From assembly GCA_026004655.1 (NCBI GenBank), contig BPJO01000026.1, forward strand, positions 1 through 38,701: DNA of 38,701 bases. The letters are read 5' to 3'. Source of the DNA: Phycisphaerae bacterium (GTDB lineage Bacteria; Planctomycetota; Phycisphaerae; Tepidisphaerales; Tepidisphaeraceae). Below, one piece after another: positions 18,133 through 25,180 of this stretch; position 1 is the first letter of the stretch, and each line of letters starts with the position of its first letter. Under the pieces are notes generated by a model. That model was not told where the DNA came from. It saw only the letters and a program-made list of their open reading frames with translations, and ran no database searches. The position numbers and the translations under genes are program-made.

Positions 18133-20214
18133 TCAGTTGGATGAACCTTTCACCAATTGATCGATTACCGTCCTATTCCGAGGCACGACCGCACCGGGGC
18201 AAACCAAAGACCTGACCACAGCTGCTCCGGGTTCGATGACCGCATCTTTCAAAACGACCGTATCATGCAGATAAGAATCCGCAGCGACGGTCGCGCCCTG
18301 TTCGACGATCACAAAGTGTCGGCTGTGATCCTCGGCAAGAATACTCATTCGGGCCCGTCGGCGTTCTCGACGACGGTAGTATTGTTGTAACGCAGTGATG
18401 TAATCGGAGAGTGTGAACAGAGGCAATCCGGTGGGTTGTCGACAGTGCACGACTCGAACGTCATGATGTTTAGCGATCTGTGGAAGGGCTTGTTCTTTTA
18501 GGTCGATGAACCCGACTTTGGAGATCTCACGGACGGTCCGACAAGAAAACAGCATCAAACCACTAGCCGTTCCATCCCGATGACTGATGAGGGTAAAATC
18601 GCCGGTTTTGTGATCTAATGCTGCGGCAATGGCCCATAAAGGATCAAGAAGCACCTGATGGGCACTTCCGACCAAAAGTAGGTCGTCATCGTCGTAGTCA
18701 GAAGCAATATCCGCCACCAACCCTCCGGTTCCGCGAAAACTGGCCCGGTCTCGTTCAATCTGAACCATGGAAGTAAATCTCGGATCAATGACCTTGGGTT
18801 CAATGGAGGTTTTGTCCACGGAAACGCGAACAGTCAGGCTTTCTAGCAAAGCCCGACCAGCCAGCTCATGACATTGATTCAACCAATGATTCAAGATCGT
18901 TGTATTTTCATCCAGAGGCAGATCAAGGCGCGAACGTCGGATGGCGACACTGAGCGGGGATTCTCGCATTTTGCCACCCAACAAAATGACCGCCTTTAAC
19001 CGTTTCAGACCTCGACCCAGCAAAGTGGAATCACTTCGAGAAAAGACCAGTACGTTTCCGGACAAACGGTCTGAATCGGATGGCGGAACGGGCGAAATCT
19101 CTGATTCTGATAGGGAGGGGGTTTTTGATTCCTCGGGGCTGCCCGTGACCACCGATTGACCTGAAGGGGATGGGGTTGGACGCGCGGTCCATCGATTGCG
19201 ATGTCGGTGACCTGCCATCGGAAGGGATTCTGAACCGAACTTTCGGTTTGTGACCGCTGAAATCATCAAACGGACAGCGAAAGGCAACCCATGAATGAAA
19301 TACCGTTTGAATAATCGTTTGGGTTCCTGGATCACACGGTGAAACCATTCCAGACCCAGCTTTTGTACCCATTTGGGAGCTCGTTTGACGTCTCCGGTCA
19401 GAAAACTGAAGCTGATACCCACACCCAACCACCAGCTCGAGGGGAGCACCCCCCGAATCCGATGGATCAGCTGTTCCTGTTTGGGAGATCCCAGCGCGAC
19501 CCAGACGATGTCTGGTTTGGATTTTGTCAGGGCATCAATCATCCGGCTCATTTCTTCGGATTTGTTTTCAAATCCGAACGGAGGTACATACGTTCCTGCG
19601 ATTTTGAGAGTTGGATATTTTTGTTGAAGAATGCGTGCAGCACCGTCGGCAACACCCGGATCACCCCCGAGTAAAAAAATCGAACGTCCCCGGTGTGCTG
19701 CTGCTTCGGATAAAGAATAGATCAGGTCTGAGCCGGCAATCCTTCCCGGTAAGGGCGTGCCCTGAAGTCGAGAAGCCCATATTAGAGGCATCCCGTCGGC
19801 TACGACCAAATCCGATTCAGATACAAGAGTGGCAAACATCAGGTCCTTGGTACACCGTCTTAAGATATCTAGATTGGGTGTAACGACCGTTCCCCCGATT
19901 CCTTCATCCAGACGTTTCAGAATCAGATCGATGCACTTTTTCTCGGTGATTGCGTGGAGTTCAACCCCCATGAGACGAACGACGGGAATGTAAGTCATTT
20001 CGTCCAGATTAGCCGAATCGGATGACCGAGCATGCTCTGAATCGGGAGAGGATGAAACGACGGGACGTGAGTAAGCCGAAGTTTCTTCGACTTCTCGACC
20101 CGCTTCGGTCTCAAAGGATGCTTCCTGATAGCGCATCAACATAGCGCTCAACTTTCTCCTGACTCCTGATCGGCTAAACCTTATCGGATTAACCGGGTCA
20201 TCCAAGATTGACAC
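18133..20214 (-). CDS. WecG/TagA/CpsF glycosyltransferase fused to degenerate nucleotidyltransferase
   Basis: Residues about 78-310 are a complete WecG/TagA (GT26) domain that adds a sugar to a lipid-linked acceptor. Its motifs are TPNLDILRR, ADGMPLIWASR, LLGGDPGVADG, VPPFGFE and WVALGSPKQEQLI, with GVGISFSFLTGDVKRAP. A Ser/Pro-rich linker (about 330-385) follows. Residues about 400-693 resemble a sugar-1-phosphate nucleotidyltransferase: KAVILLGGKMRESPL at the nucleotide loop, a DDDDLLLVG strand, and a C-terminal beta-helix-like tail (VVLKDAVIEPGAAV). The canonical GGxGTRxxPLT and PK residues are missing, so catalysis is doubtful and a regulatory or binding role is more likely. The start is a GTG at 20214 with GGAAG upstream; an ATG at 20142 preceded by AGGAG is possible. 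It begins the exopolysaccharide operon, with 130 bp before the exosortase gene. Confidence 0.8.
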   Translation of the reverse strand: MSILDDPVNPIRFSRSGVRRKLSAMLMRYQEASFETEAGREVEETSAYSRPVVSSSPDSEHARSSDSANLDEMTYIPVVRLMGVELHAITEKKCIDLILKRLDEGIGGTVVTPNLDILRRCTKDLMFATLVSESDLVVADGMPLIWASRLQGTPLPGRIAGSDLIYSLSEAAAHRGRSIFLLGGDPGVADGAARILQQKYPTLKIAGTYVPPFGFENKSEEMSRMIDALTKSKPDIVWVALGSPKQEQLIHRIRGVLPSSWWLGVGISFSFLTGDVKRAPKWVQKLGLEWFHRVIQEPKRLFKRYFIHGLPFAVRLMISAVTNRKFGSESLPMAGHRHRNRWTARPTPSPSGQSVVTGSPEESKTPSLSESEISPVPPSDSDRLSGNVLVFSRSDSTLLGRGLKRLKAVILLGGKMRESPLSVAIRRSRLDLPLDENTTILNHWLNQCHELAGRALLESLTVRVSVDKTSIEPKVIDPRFTSMVQIERDRASFRGTGGLVADIASDYDDDDLLLVGSAHQVLLDPLWAIAAALDHKTGDFTLISHRDGTASGLMLFSCRTVREISKVGFIDLKEQALPQIAKHHDVRVVHCRQPTGLPLFTLSDYITALQQYYRRRERRRARMSILAEDHSRHFVIVEQGATVAADSYLHDTVVLKDAVIEPGAAVVRSLVCPGAVVPRNRTVIDQLVKGSSN

Positions 20215-20541
20215 GACCGGTCAAGCTTCCACCTGTCCCGGCGGCTGTATCCGTACAACCTTTCAACTTATCATCTTATATGATGACGTATCCCATGCAG
20301 GGTTAGCAACCCCAAATGAGAATTTTGATAACTTCCACAAAATGACTAAACCTTGCGCTTTTTCGGGTATCGGTCGATGGAAGAGCCCACTTGGGCATCG
20401 ATTAAAATTTAATATCGGTTGTACTGAAAAATATCGTTTTATGGGGTGCCCCAAAAGATATTCGAGGAGTCGTATTTACCCATCGAGAATGAGTCACTCG
20501 ACCATTTGTTAGGATAATTTTCTTACTCTTTTGGAGTTATT
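20215..20541. other. 327-bp divergent intergenic region with several inverted repeats
   Basis: No gene is seen. It separates the leftward polysaccharide operon from the rightward acyltransferase gene and so should hold both promoters. Structures visible: TCATC/GATGA arms at 20271-20286, a hairpin at about 20371-20402 (GCCC/GGGC core with TCGAT/ATCGA outer arms), and the 31-bp repeat listed separately. A GATAAT at 20513-20518 is a -10 candidate for the acyltransferase gene, though its -35 partner is poor. Confidence 0.45.
20431..20461. repeat. 31-bp imperfect inverted repeat
   Basis: Outer arms ATATC and GATAT, then TTT and AAA, then TGGGG and CCCCA, around a central TG, with a one-base and a two-base interruption in the left arm. 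It lies 80 bp upstream of the acyltransferase start. Candidate operator for a dimeric regulator, or an RNA hairpin in a long leader. Confidence 0.5.
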
Positions 20542-21192
20542 GTGCTATATCGATCCACCTCGACCGATCATGAATCCTCAGCCCTGATCCGGGGTTTGCA
20601 TGCAATTAATCGGATTTGGGTTCGCGGATATCATCGACTCGTCGTTTCGGGGGATGTTCGATTTCCTCGTCGAGGACCGGTCATCCTGATCTGCAATCAT
20701 ATTTCCAGCTTGGACCCGATCCTCATCCAGGCGGTTGTTCCTCGTCCGGTGGTCTGGATGGTAGCTCAGGAATATTACCATTTACCCTTTTTAAACCGAC
20801 TGTTTCGAGTCATACGGGCTATTCCTGTTGCCCGAAACGGACGTGATACCACTGCCATGCGGTCCGCATTGCGCGTTTTACGCGAGGGACATGTTTTGGG
20901 CATTTTTCCTGAGGGACGTATTTCGACGAGTCCCGAAATGATCCGATTTCAAGAGGGTGTGGGCGTTCTTGCTCTCCGAAGCCAAGCCCCCGTCATTCCG
21001 ATTTATCAGTCCGGTACATCATTTCGAAAATCGATGGTTCGAGCCATCTTCGAACCACAAGAAGTCTGTCAAACCTGGGGAAGTCCCATCCATGTTCAAG
21101 AAGTGTTAGAAGAAAGTTATAATTCGAGATCGGTCGTCTCTTTTTTTCAATCACAACTGAATAAACTGAAAAATCAATCATTTCAATCATAA
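20542..21192 (+). CDS. plsC: PlsC-like 1-acylglycerol-3-phosphate acyltransferase
   Basis: The 216-residue protein should transfer an acyl chain to lysophosphatidic acid at the inner membrane in phospholipid synthesis. It has the acyltransferase box NHX4D at N52-H53-D58 (NHISSLD), the glycerol-phosphate contact FPEGR at 122-126 and the IPVARNGRD segment between them. It begins with GTG at 20542, chosen because GGAG lies 5 bp upstream and no in-frame ATG precedes the motif suitably. Other acyl acceptors, such as lipid A-like or ornithine lipids, cannot be excluded. It stands alone between two non-coding regions. Confidence 0.85.
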   Translation: MLYRSTSTDHESSALIRGLHAINRIWVRGYHRLVVSGDVRFPRRGPVILICNHISSLDPILIQAVVPRPVVWMVAQEYYHLPFLNRLFRVIRAIPVARNGRDTTAMRSALRVLREGHVLGIFPEGRISTSPEMIRFQEGVGVLALRSQAPVIPIYQSGTSFRKSMVRAIFEPQEVCQTWGSPIHVQEVLEESYNSRSVVSFFQSQLNKLKNQSFQS

Positions 21193-21281
21193 GATGGTTA
21201 AAGGTGGAAATACGGGTTTTTCTAAAGTTCTTCAATTCAAAAGATCGATGAGATTAAAGCTGTTAAATATGTAACTTCAGA

Positions 21282-21309
21282 TTGACTTTTTGGAGTGTAT
21301 CGATACGAT
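21282..21309 (+). promoter_or_regulatory. Candidate sigma-70 promoter
   Basis: TTGACT and TACGAT are separated by 16 bp. A 10-bp palindrome GTATCGATAC (21297-21306) overlaps the -10 box. Transcription would start near 21316 and run into the hairpin at 21360. Within the 316-bp gap between the acyltransferase and the M20 gene this is the only promoter-like signal I see. Confidence 0.4.
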
Positions 21310-21359
21310 AAAATAGGTAATTTAGAAGCATAGCGCAGCGGCGCATTTTCTCCCCTCCG

Positions 21360-21390
21360 GAAGACACCGTGGGTAATTCCCGGTGTCTTC
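21360..21390 (+). terminator. Stable hairpin, probable intrinsic terminator or leader structure
   Basis: Perfect 10-bp arms GAAGACACCG and CGGTGTCTTC enclose an 11-nt loop, with a short T-run (CTTTACGTT) at the 3' side. It can end read-through from the acyltransferase gene, or end a short RNA of about 75 nt from the promoter-like sequence at 21282. Alternatively it regulates the M20 gene downstream as a leader. Confidence 0.55.
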
Positions 21391-21508
21391 TTTACGTTAT
21401 TCCCGTCTACCTGAACGAAACCCGAATCAACGAGGTTTATTCATATCATGCTCGGGTGTTGGAGTTTTATTGTTGATTGATACCCGTGCAGTTCATACCT
21501 TGAAGCAA

Positions 21509-22705
21509 ATGAGTTCTGATCCCGTTGTTGCTCTGGATCTGCAGCATCTGATTCATCTGAGGCACCGATTGCATCAGATTCCGGAGATCGGGTACGAAGA
21601 GTTTAAGACGTCTGGCTTGATTCGAGAGGAATTAGCTCAAAAAAATATCGAGTTTATCGAGGGCTTAGCAGATTCTCCGACGGCGACCATCGCCTGGATC
21701 GGGGATTTACGCAAACCCTGTATCGCGCTCAGAGCCGATATCGATGCCTTGCCGATCCGTGAACAAACCGGGTTGCCTTACGCTTCGACTCATGACGGAA
21801 TGATGCATGCCTGCGGACATGACGGTCATACCGCGATTCTCCTAGGTACAGCCGAGGTACTACGACATCAAGCAGACCGTCTGGACGTATGCGTCAAGCT
21901 GATTTTTCAACCGGCCGAGGAGGGAGGAGGCGGGGCAGGTCGTCTTGTCCGGGCGGGTGTGTTGGATGGTACCGTAGGTCCGAAAGTGCAGGCCATTTTT
22001 GGATTGCACGGCTGGCCGGGATTGAAAGTCGGATGGGTTTCATCCCGTCCGGGTCCGATTCTTGCTGCCACGGATCAGTTCGAAGTTACTTTTTCCGGTG
22101 TCGGATGCCATGGAGCGTTTCCCCATCTCGGGCGTGATCCGATTGTGGCTGCTTCCGAAGCAGTGATCAATCTGCAACACATCGTCAGTCGTGACATCGA
22201 TCCGACCGAACCGGTGGTGGTGACTGTCGGTACATTTCATGCGGGGACTGCTACGAACATCATTCCGGACACCGCTAGGATCACTGGGACATCCCGAACG
22301 CTGACCCCGACGGCGCGCTCGCAGGTGCAGAACTTGGTTCAAAGACGTTGTCATGCGATCGCGTCGGCCCACGATTGTCGTGCCGATGTTTCATGGACCG
22401 AAGGTTATCCGCCTACCGTCAACGATTCTCGCATGACCGAATACGTTCGGAAGACGGCATTTTCGGTGGTGGGTCAGGACCGATACATTCAGGCCTCTCG
22501 TCCTTCAATGGGGGGCGAGGATTTTGCTTACTATCTTGAATCCGTTCCCGGGTGTTTTTTCATGATCGGGGTATGCCCGGAGGATCGCGAAGTCTATCCG
22601 TCTTTACACAGCGACCGGTTCGATTTCACCGACGCCGCTTTGAGCGTCGGGGTGAGAATGTTTGTCAATCTCGTTCGGCACTTTCAAACGGATTTCGCCT
22701 GTTGA
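21509..22705 (+). CDS. M20 family amidohydrolase (N-acyl amino acid / hippurate hydrolase type)
   Basis: The 398-residue enzyme should hydrolyse an N-acyl amino acid or similar amide using two metal ions in the cytoplasm. Motifs: MHACGHDGHTAILLG (metal Cys/His), FQPAEEGGGGAGRLV (catalytic Glu pair), the dimerisation region with HAGTATNIIPDTA, and SMGGEDFAYYLESVPG near the C-terminus. The open frame reaches back to a GTG at 21383, but that lies inside the terminator hairpin. The ATG at 21509 gives the family-length protein. A TTG at 21470 with GGAG 5 bp upstream is a serious alternative and would add 13 residues. The last 22 bp overlap the convergent AraC gene. Substrate is not determined. Confidence 0.85.
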   Translation: MSSDPVVALDLQHLIHLRHRLHQIPEIGYEEFKTSGLIREELAQKNIEFIEGLADSPTATIAWIGDLRKPCIALRADIDALPIREQTGLPYASTHDGMMHACGHDGHTAILLGTAEVLRHQADRLDVCVKLIFQPAEEGGGGAGRLVRAGVLDGTVGPKVQAIFGLHGWPGLKVGWVSSRPGPILAATDQFEVTFSGVGCHGAFPHLGRDPIVAASEAVINLQHIVSRDIDPTEPVVVTVGTFHAGTATNIIPDTARITGTSRTLTPTARSQVQNLVQRRCHAIASAHDCRADVSWTEGYPPTVNDSRMTEYVRKTAFSVVGQDRYIQASRPSMGGEDFAYYLESVPGCFFMIGVCPEDREVYPSLHSDRFDFTDAALSVGVRMFVNLVRHFQTDFAC

Positions 22706-23508
22706 GCGTGCCTCCGACGGTACTGACCCGGTGTCAAACCGATTTGAGACTTGAAAACCCGCGAAAAGTGATTCGGACATACAAAACCGCAGTGCGACGC
22801 AATTTGTTTTATACTCAGTGAAGTGAGCACCAACAGCTCTTCGGCACGCTGAATACGCAGGTTCCTTAAACGACTAGTCGGACTCTCGCCGACATGTGCT
22901 CGAAAGAGACGGTCCAGTTGTGACACAGACAATCTGCAGACCTCGGAAACCTTCCGAATGGAAATCGACCGATTCAAATTGGACAGCATGAACTGTTCCG
23001 CTGTGGTGATTCTTCGGTCGAGTGTGTCACTATTGGGTGGATTCATTCCCTTCACCAGCATTCCGAGCAACGACCAGATGATCCCAAGAACTGTCGCACG
23101 ATGACCAGAGGTCTGTTGGGAGACTTCTTTAGCTAGCCTTTTGACAAGATATTCTTGTTCGCGGGAGTGGATATGAATAATCGGTTTCCAGACATGTGAT
23201 GCGATGTAACGGCACAGATCGGAATGATGATGGGCGGAAATGCGCAGATCCAGCAATTCAACCTCCCGGTCATCAGTCGTCGAAGGCACTCGGTGCCGTG
23301 TGCCCTCCGGGATAATGGCAACATCTCCGATACCAAGACGTATCATGTCGGATCCCATTTGAAGGCTGACACAACCACTCAAAACCCATAAAAACTGAGT
23401 TTGTGGATGGGTGTGAAAGTTCCCCACGGCGTCGAATCGAAAATGAACCTGTGATAAAAACTCGATCCCGACCGAAGGATCACGATAAATGTATCGGTTC
23501 GTCATCAT
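22684..23508 (-). CDS. AraC-family transcriptional regulator with cupin sensor domain
   Basis: The 274-residue protein has an N-terminal cupin (HTHPQTQFLWVLSGCVSLQMG and GDVAIIPEGTRHRVP) that likely binds a small effector. The C-terminal double helix-turn-helix of about 100 residues has SIRKVSEVCRLSVSQLDRLF and SIKQIASHCGFVCPNHFSRVF. It is divergent from the amidohydrolase-Rieske operon with a 97-bp spacer that contains a 20-bp-phased direct repeat, which makes that operon its probable target. Its 3' end overlaps the M20 amidohydrolase gene in convergent fashion. Confidence 0.9.
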   Translation of the reverse strand: MMTNRYIYRDPSVGIEFLSQVHFRFDAVGNFHTHPQTQFLWVLSGCVSLQMGSDMIRLGIGDVAIIPEGTRHRVPSTTDDREVELLDLRISAHHHSDLCRYIASHVWKPIIHIHSREQEYLVKRLAKEVSQQTSGHRATVLGIIWSLLGMLVKGMNPPNSDTLDRRITTAEQFMLSNLNRSISIRKVSEVCRLSVSQLDRLFRAHVGESPTSRLRNLRIQRAEELLVLTSLSIKQIASHCGFVCPNHFSRVFKSQIGLTPGQYRRRHAQQAKSV

Positions 23509-23527
23509 GATGTTGGTCGTTTGATTA

Positions 23528-23558
23528 TGCGCAAAATAGATAGCTTTTGCGTAAAATA
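23528..23558. promoter_or_regulatory. Phased direct repeat, candidate AraC operator
   Basis: TGCGCAAAATA (23528-23538) and TGCGTAAAATA (23548-23558) match at 10 of 11 bases and are exactly 20 bp apart, about two helical turns, as AraC-type monomers prefer for tandem sites. They lie in the 97-bp spacer between the araC-type gene and the amidohydrolase. TAAAAT in the second copy could be the -10 of the rightward promoter. Confidence 0.55.
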
Positions 23559-23605
23559 TTCTCTATCCCCCGTCGAAAAAGACATTAACATATAGAGACC
23601 GAATT

Positions 23606-24679
23606 ATGGCTGATTTCCCGATCATTGATATGGATATTCATCCGAGGGACTCGAACATTTGTCCGTTGGATCCTTACATACCCAAATACGCTCAAGAAGC
23701 CATTCGTCAGCATCTAGCCGGTCAGCCAACCACCGGTTATACGAATCCCTCAGGTTCGGCCGAGCGACGAGACGCAGTTTGTCTGGATCCGAAGCAGACC
23801 GTGATCGATCACCTCGACCCTCATCGGATTGCTTATGCGGTGATCCAACCTCCCGGAATGCGCGTCTCCCTGACAAATCAGATAGACGTCGGGAATGCAC
23901 TGGCTATTGCCTGGAACGATTGGTTGATCGATAACTGGCTGTCAGCCGATGACCGATATCTTGGTTCGATCAGTGTGAATATGCGAGACCCCAAGGAAGC
24001 GGTCAAAGAGATCAGACGGTGCGCTTCTCACAAGCAGATGGTTCAATTATGTATTTGCGGCGAGAGTGACGATCTTTACGGTCACCGTCGTTACCATGCC
24101 ATTTATGAAGCGGCTGCAGAGCACGGACTGGCGGTCACGATTCATCCCGGACACGAAGGCGCACTACGATCATGCACCCCAGTCGGACGACCTAGCAATT
24201 ACTTCGAATGGCACACATTAATCCCTCTGACCTATCAGGCACATCTGGTGAACCTGATTACCGAAGGGGTTTTTGAAAAGTTCCCGACACTCAAGTTCAT
24301 TCTCTGCGAAGGGGGGATCGCTTGGCTGTGTCATACCATGTGGCGAATGGAGAAAAACTTTAAAGGATTGCGTTTTACAGTGCCCTGGCTCAAGAAGCTG
24401 CCTAGCGAATACATCTTCGAAAATATTCGCGTCACAACCCAACCTTTAGAAGAACCCCACCGCCCGGAACACCTGTTGCAGATCTTCGAGATGATTCATG
24501 CCGAGAAGACGGTGTGTTTTGCCACAGATTTTCCTCATTGGGATTTTGACGACCCGGACCGGGTCTTTCCTCGAAACATCGATCCGAAACTGCTCCGACG
24601 GATTATGTATGACAATGCGGCAGAGACGTTTGGTTTACCTACTCTCGAGGAAACCCCCTGTAACGCACTAACCTCATGA
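23606..24679 (+). CDS. Metal-dependent amidohydrolase (amidohydrolase_2 / ACMSD-like)
   Basis: The 357-residue TIM-barrel enzyme belongs to the family that holds decarboxylases of aromatic acids and ring-cleavage products (2-amino-3-carboxymuconate semialdehyde decarboxylase and relatives). Metal ligands are visible: D10-x-H12 in DMDIHP, H180 in TIHPGHEG and D308 in FATDFPHWD. The reaction is not fixed by sequence; decarboxylation or hydrolysis are both found in the family. Its TGA overlaps the ATG of the Rieske gene (ATGA), so the two are made together. The divergent AraC gene and the phased repeat upstream suggest induction by an effector that may be the substrate. Confidence 0.85.
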   Translation: MADFPIIDMDIHPRDSNICPLDPYIPKYAQEAIRQHLAGQPTTGYTNPSGSAERRDAVCLDPKQTVIDHLDPHRIAYAVIQPPGMRVSLTNQIDVGNALAIAWNDWLIDNWLSADDRYLGSISVNMRDPKEAVKEIRRCASHKQMVQLCICGESDDLYGHRRYHAIYEAAAEHGLAVTIHPGHEGALRSCTPVGRPSNYFEWHTLIPLTYQAHLVNLITEGVFEKFPTLKFILCEGGIAWLCHTMWRMEKNFKGLRFTVPWLKKLPSEYIFENIRVTTQPLEEPHRPEHLLQIFEMIHAEKTVCFATDFPHWDFDDPDRVFPRNIDPKLLRRIMYDNAAETFGLPTLEETPCNALTS

Positions 24680-25155
24680 GTGATAAAGCGTCACAAAAAT
24701 CATTGTCGGAACTCATTCCTACCTCGTACGGCCAGGAAGATCTCACGATCTGCAAGGCATTCAAGTACGTCGAATCGGCTCAGCCTCCCAAGTCTCGGAC
24801 AGGACAACGTCTTGTCGTTTGTCATCGCGATGAACTAAAACCGGGGGACCGACGGATCGTGGATGACGGAAAACAGGGTATAGGTGTGTTCAATATCGGG
24901 GGACAGTTCTACGCGATCAAAAACGTCTGCCCACATGAAGGCGCACAATTGTGTCGGGGCACAATCCATGCCACGCACGCTCCGAGTAATGTGACAGAGT
25001 TTATTCCCGCACTCCACGGTCGAGTGCTTCGATGTCCCTGGCACGGTTGGGAGTTCGATATTCCGTCCGGAAAAGGACTGTATGATCGTCACGGACGGGT
25101 GGCCGTCTACAAGGTTGAGATCGACGAATCCGGAAATGTCGTTATTGTCCTCTAG
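24676..25155 (+). CDS. Rieske [2Fe-2S] protein
   Basis: This 159-residue protein carries one Rieske cluster with ligands C85-P-H87 (CPHEGAQLC) and C120-x2-H123 (CPWHGWEFDI). The spacing between the two halves is about 32 residues, longer than the 16-17 of common ferredoxin-type Rieske proteins. The N-terminal 45 residues have no clear domain. It is too small to be an oxygenase alpha subunit and no reductase is adjacent. It could pass electrons to a distant oxygenase, or act with the coupled amidohydrolase; the pairing itself is seen, the role is not known. It ends 25 bp from the convergent CorC-like gene. Confidence 0.85.
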   Translation: MSDKASQKSLSELIPTSYGQEDLTICKAFKYVESAQPPKSRTGQRLVVCHRDELKPGDRRIVDDGKQGIGVFNIGGQFYAIKNVCPHEGAQLCRGTIHATHAPSNVTEFIPALHGRVLRCPWHGWEFDIPSGKGLYDRHGRVAVYKVEIDESGNVVIVL

Positions 25156-25180
25156 ACGAACGATCAAGTAGTTATGTCGC

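Noticed and set aside
21383..21508. GTG start for the M20 gene at 21383
   Set aside because: It lies within the 3' arm of the strong hairpin at 21360-21390 and would add about 42 residues without family match.
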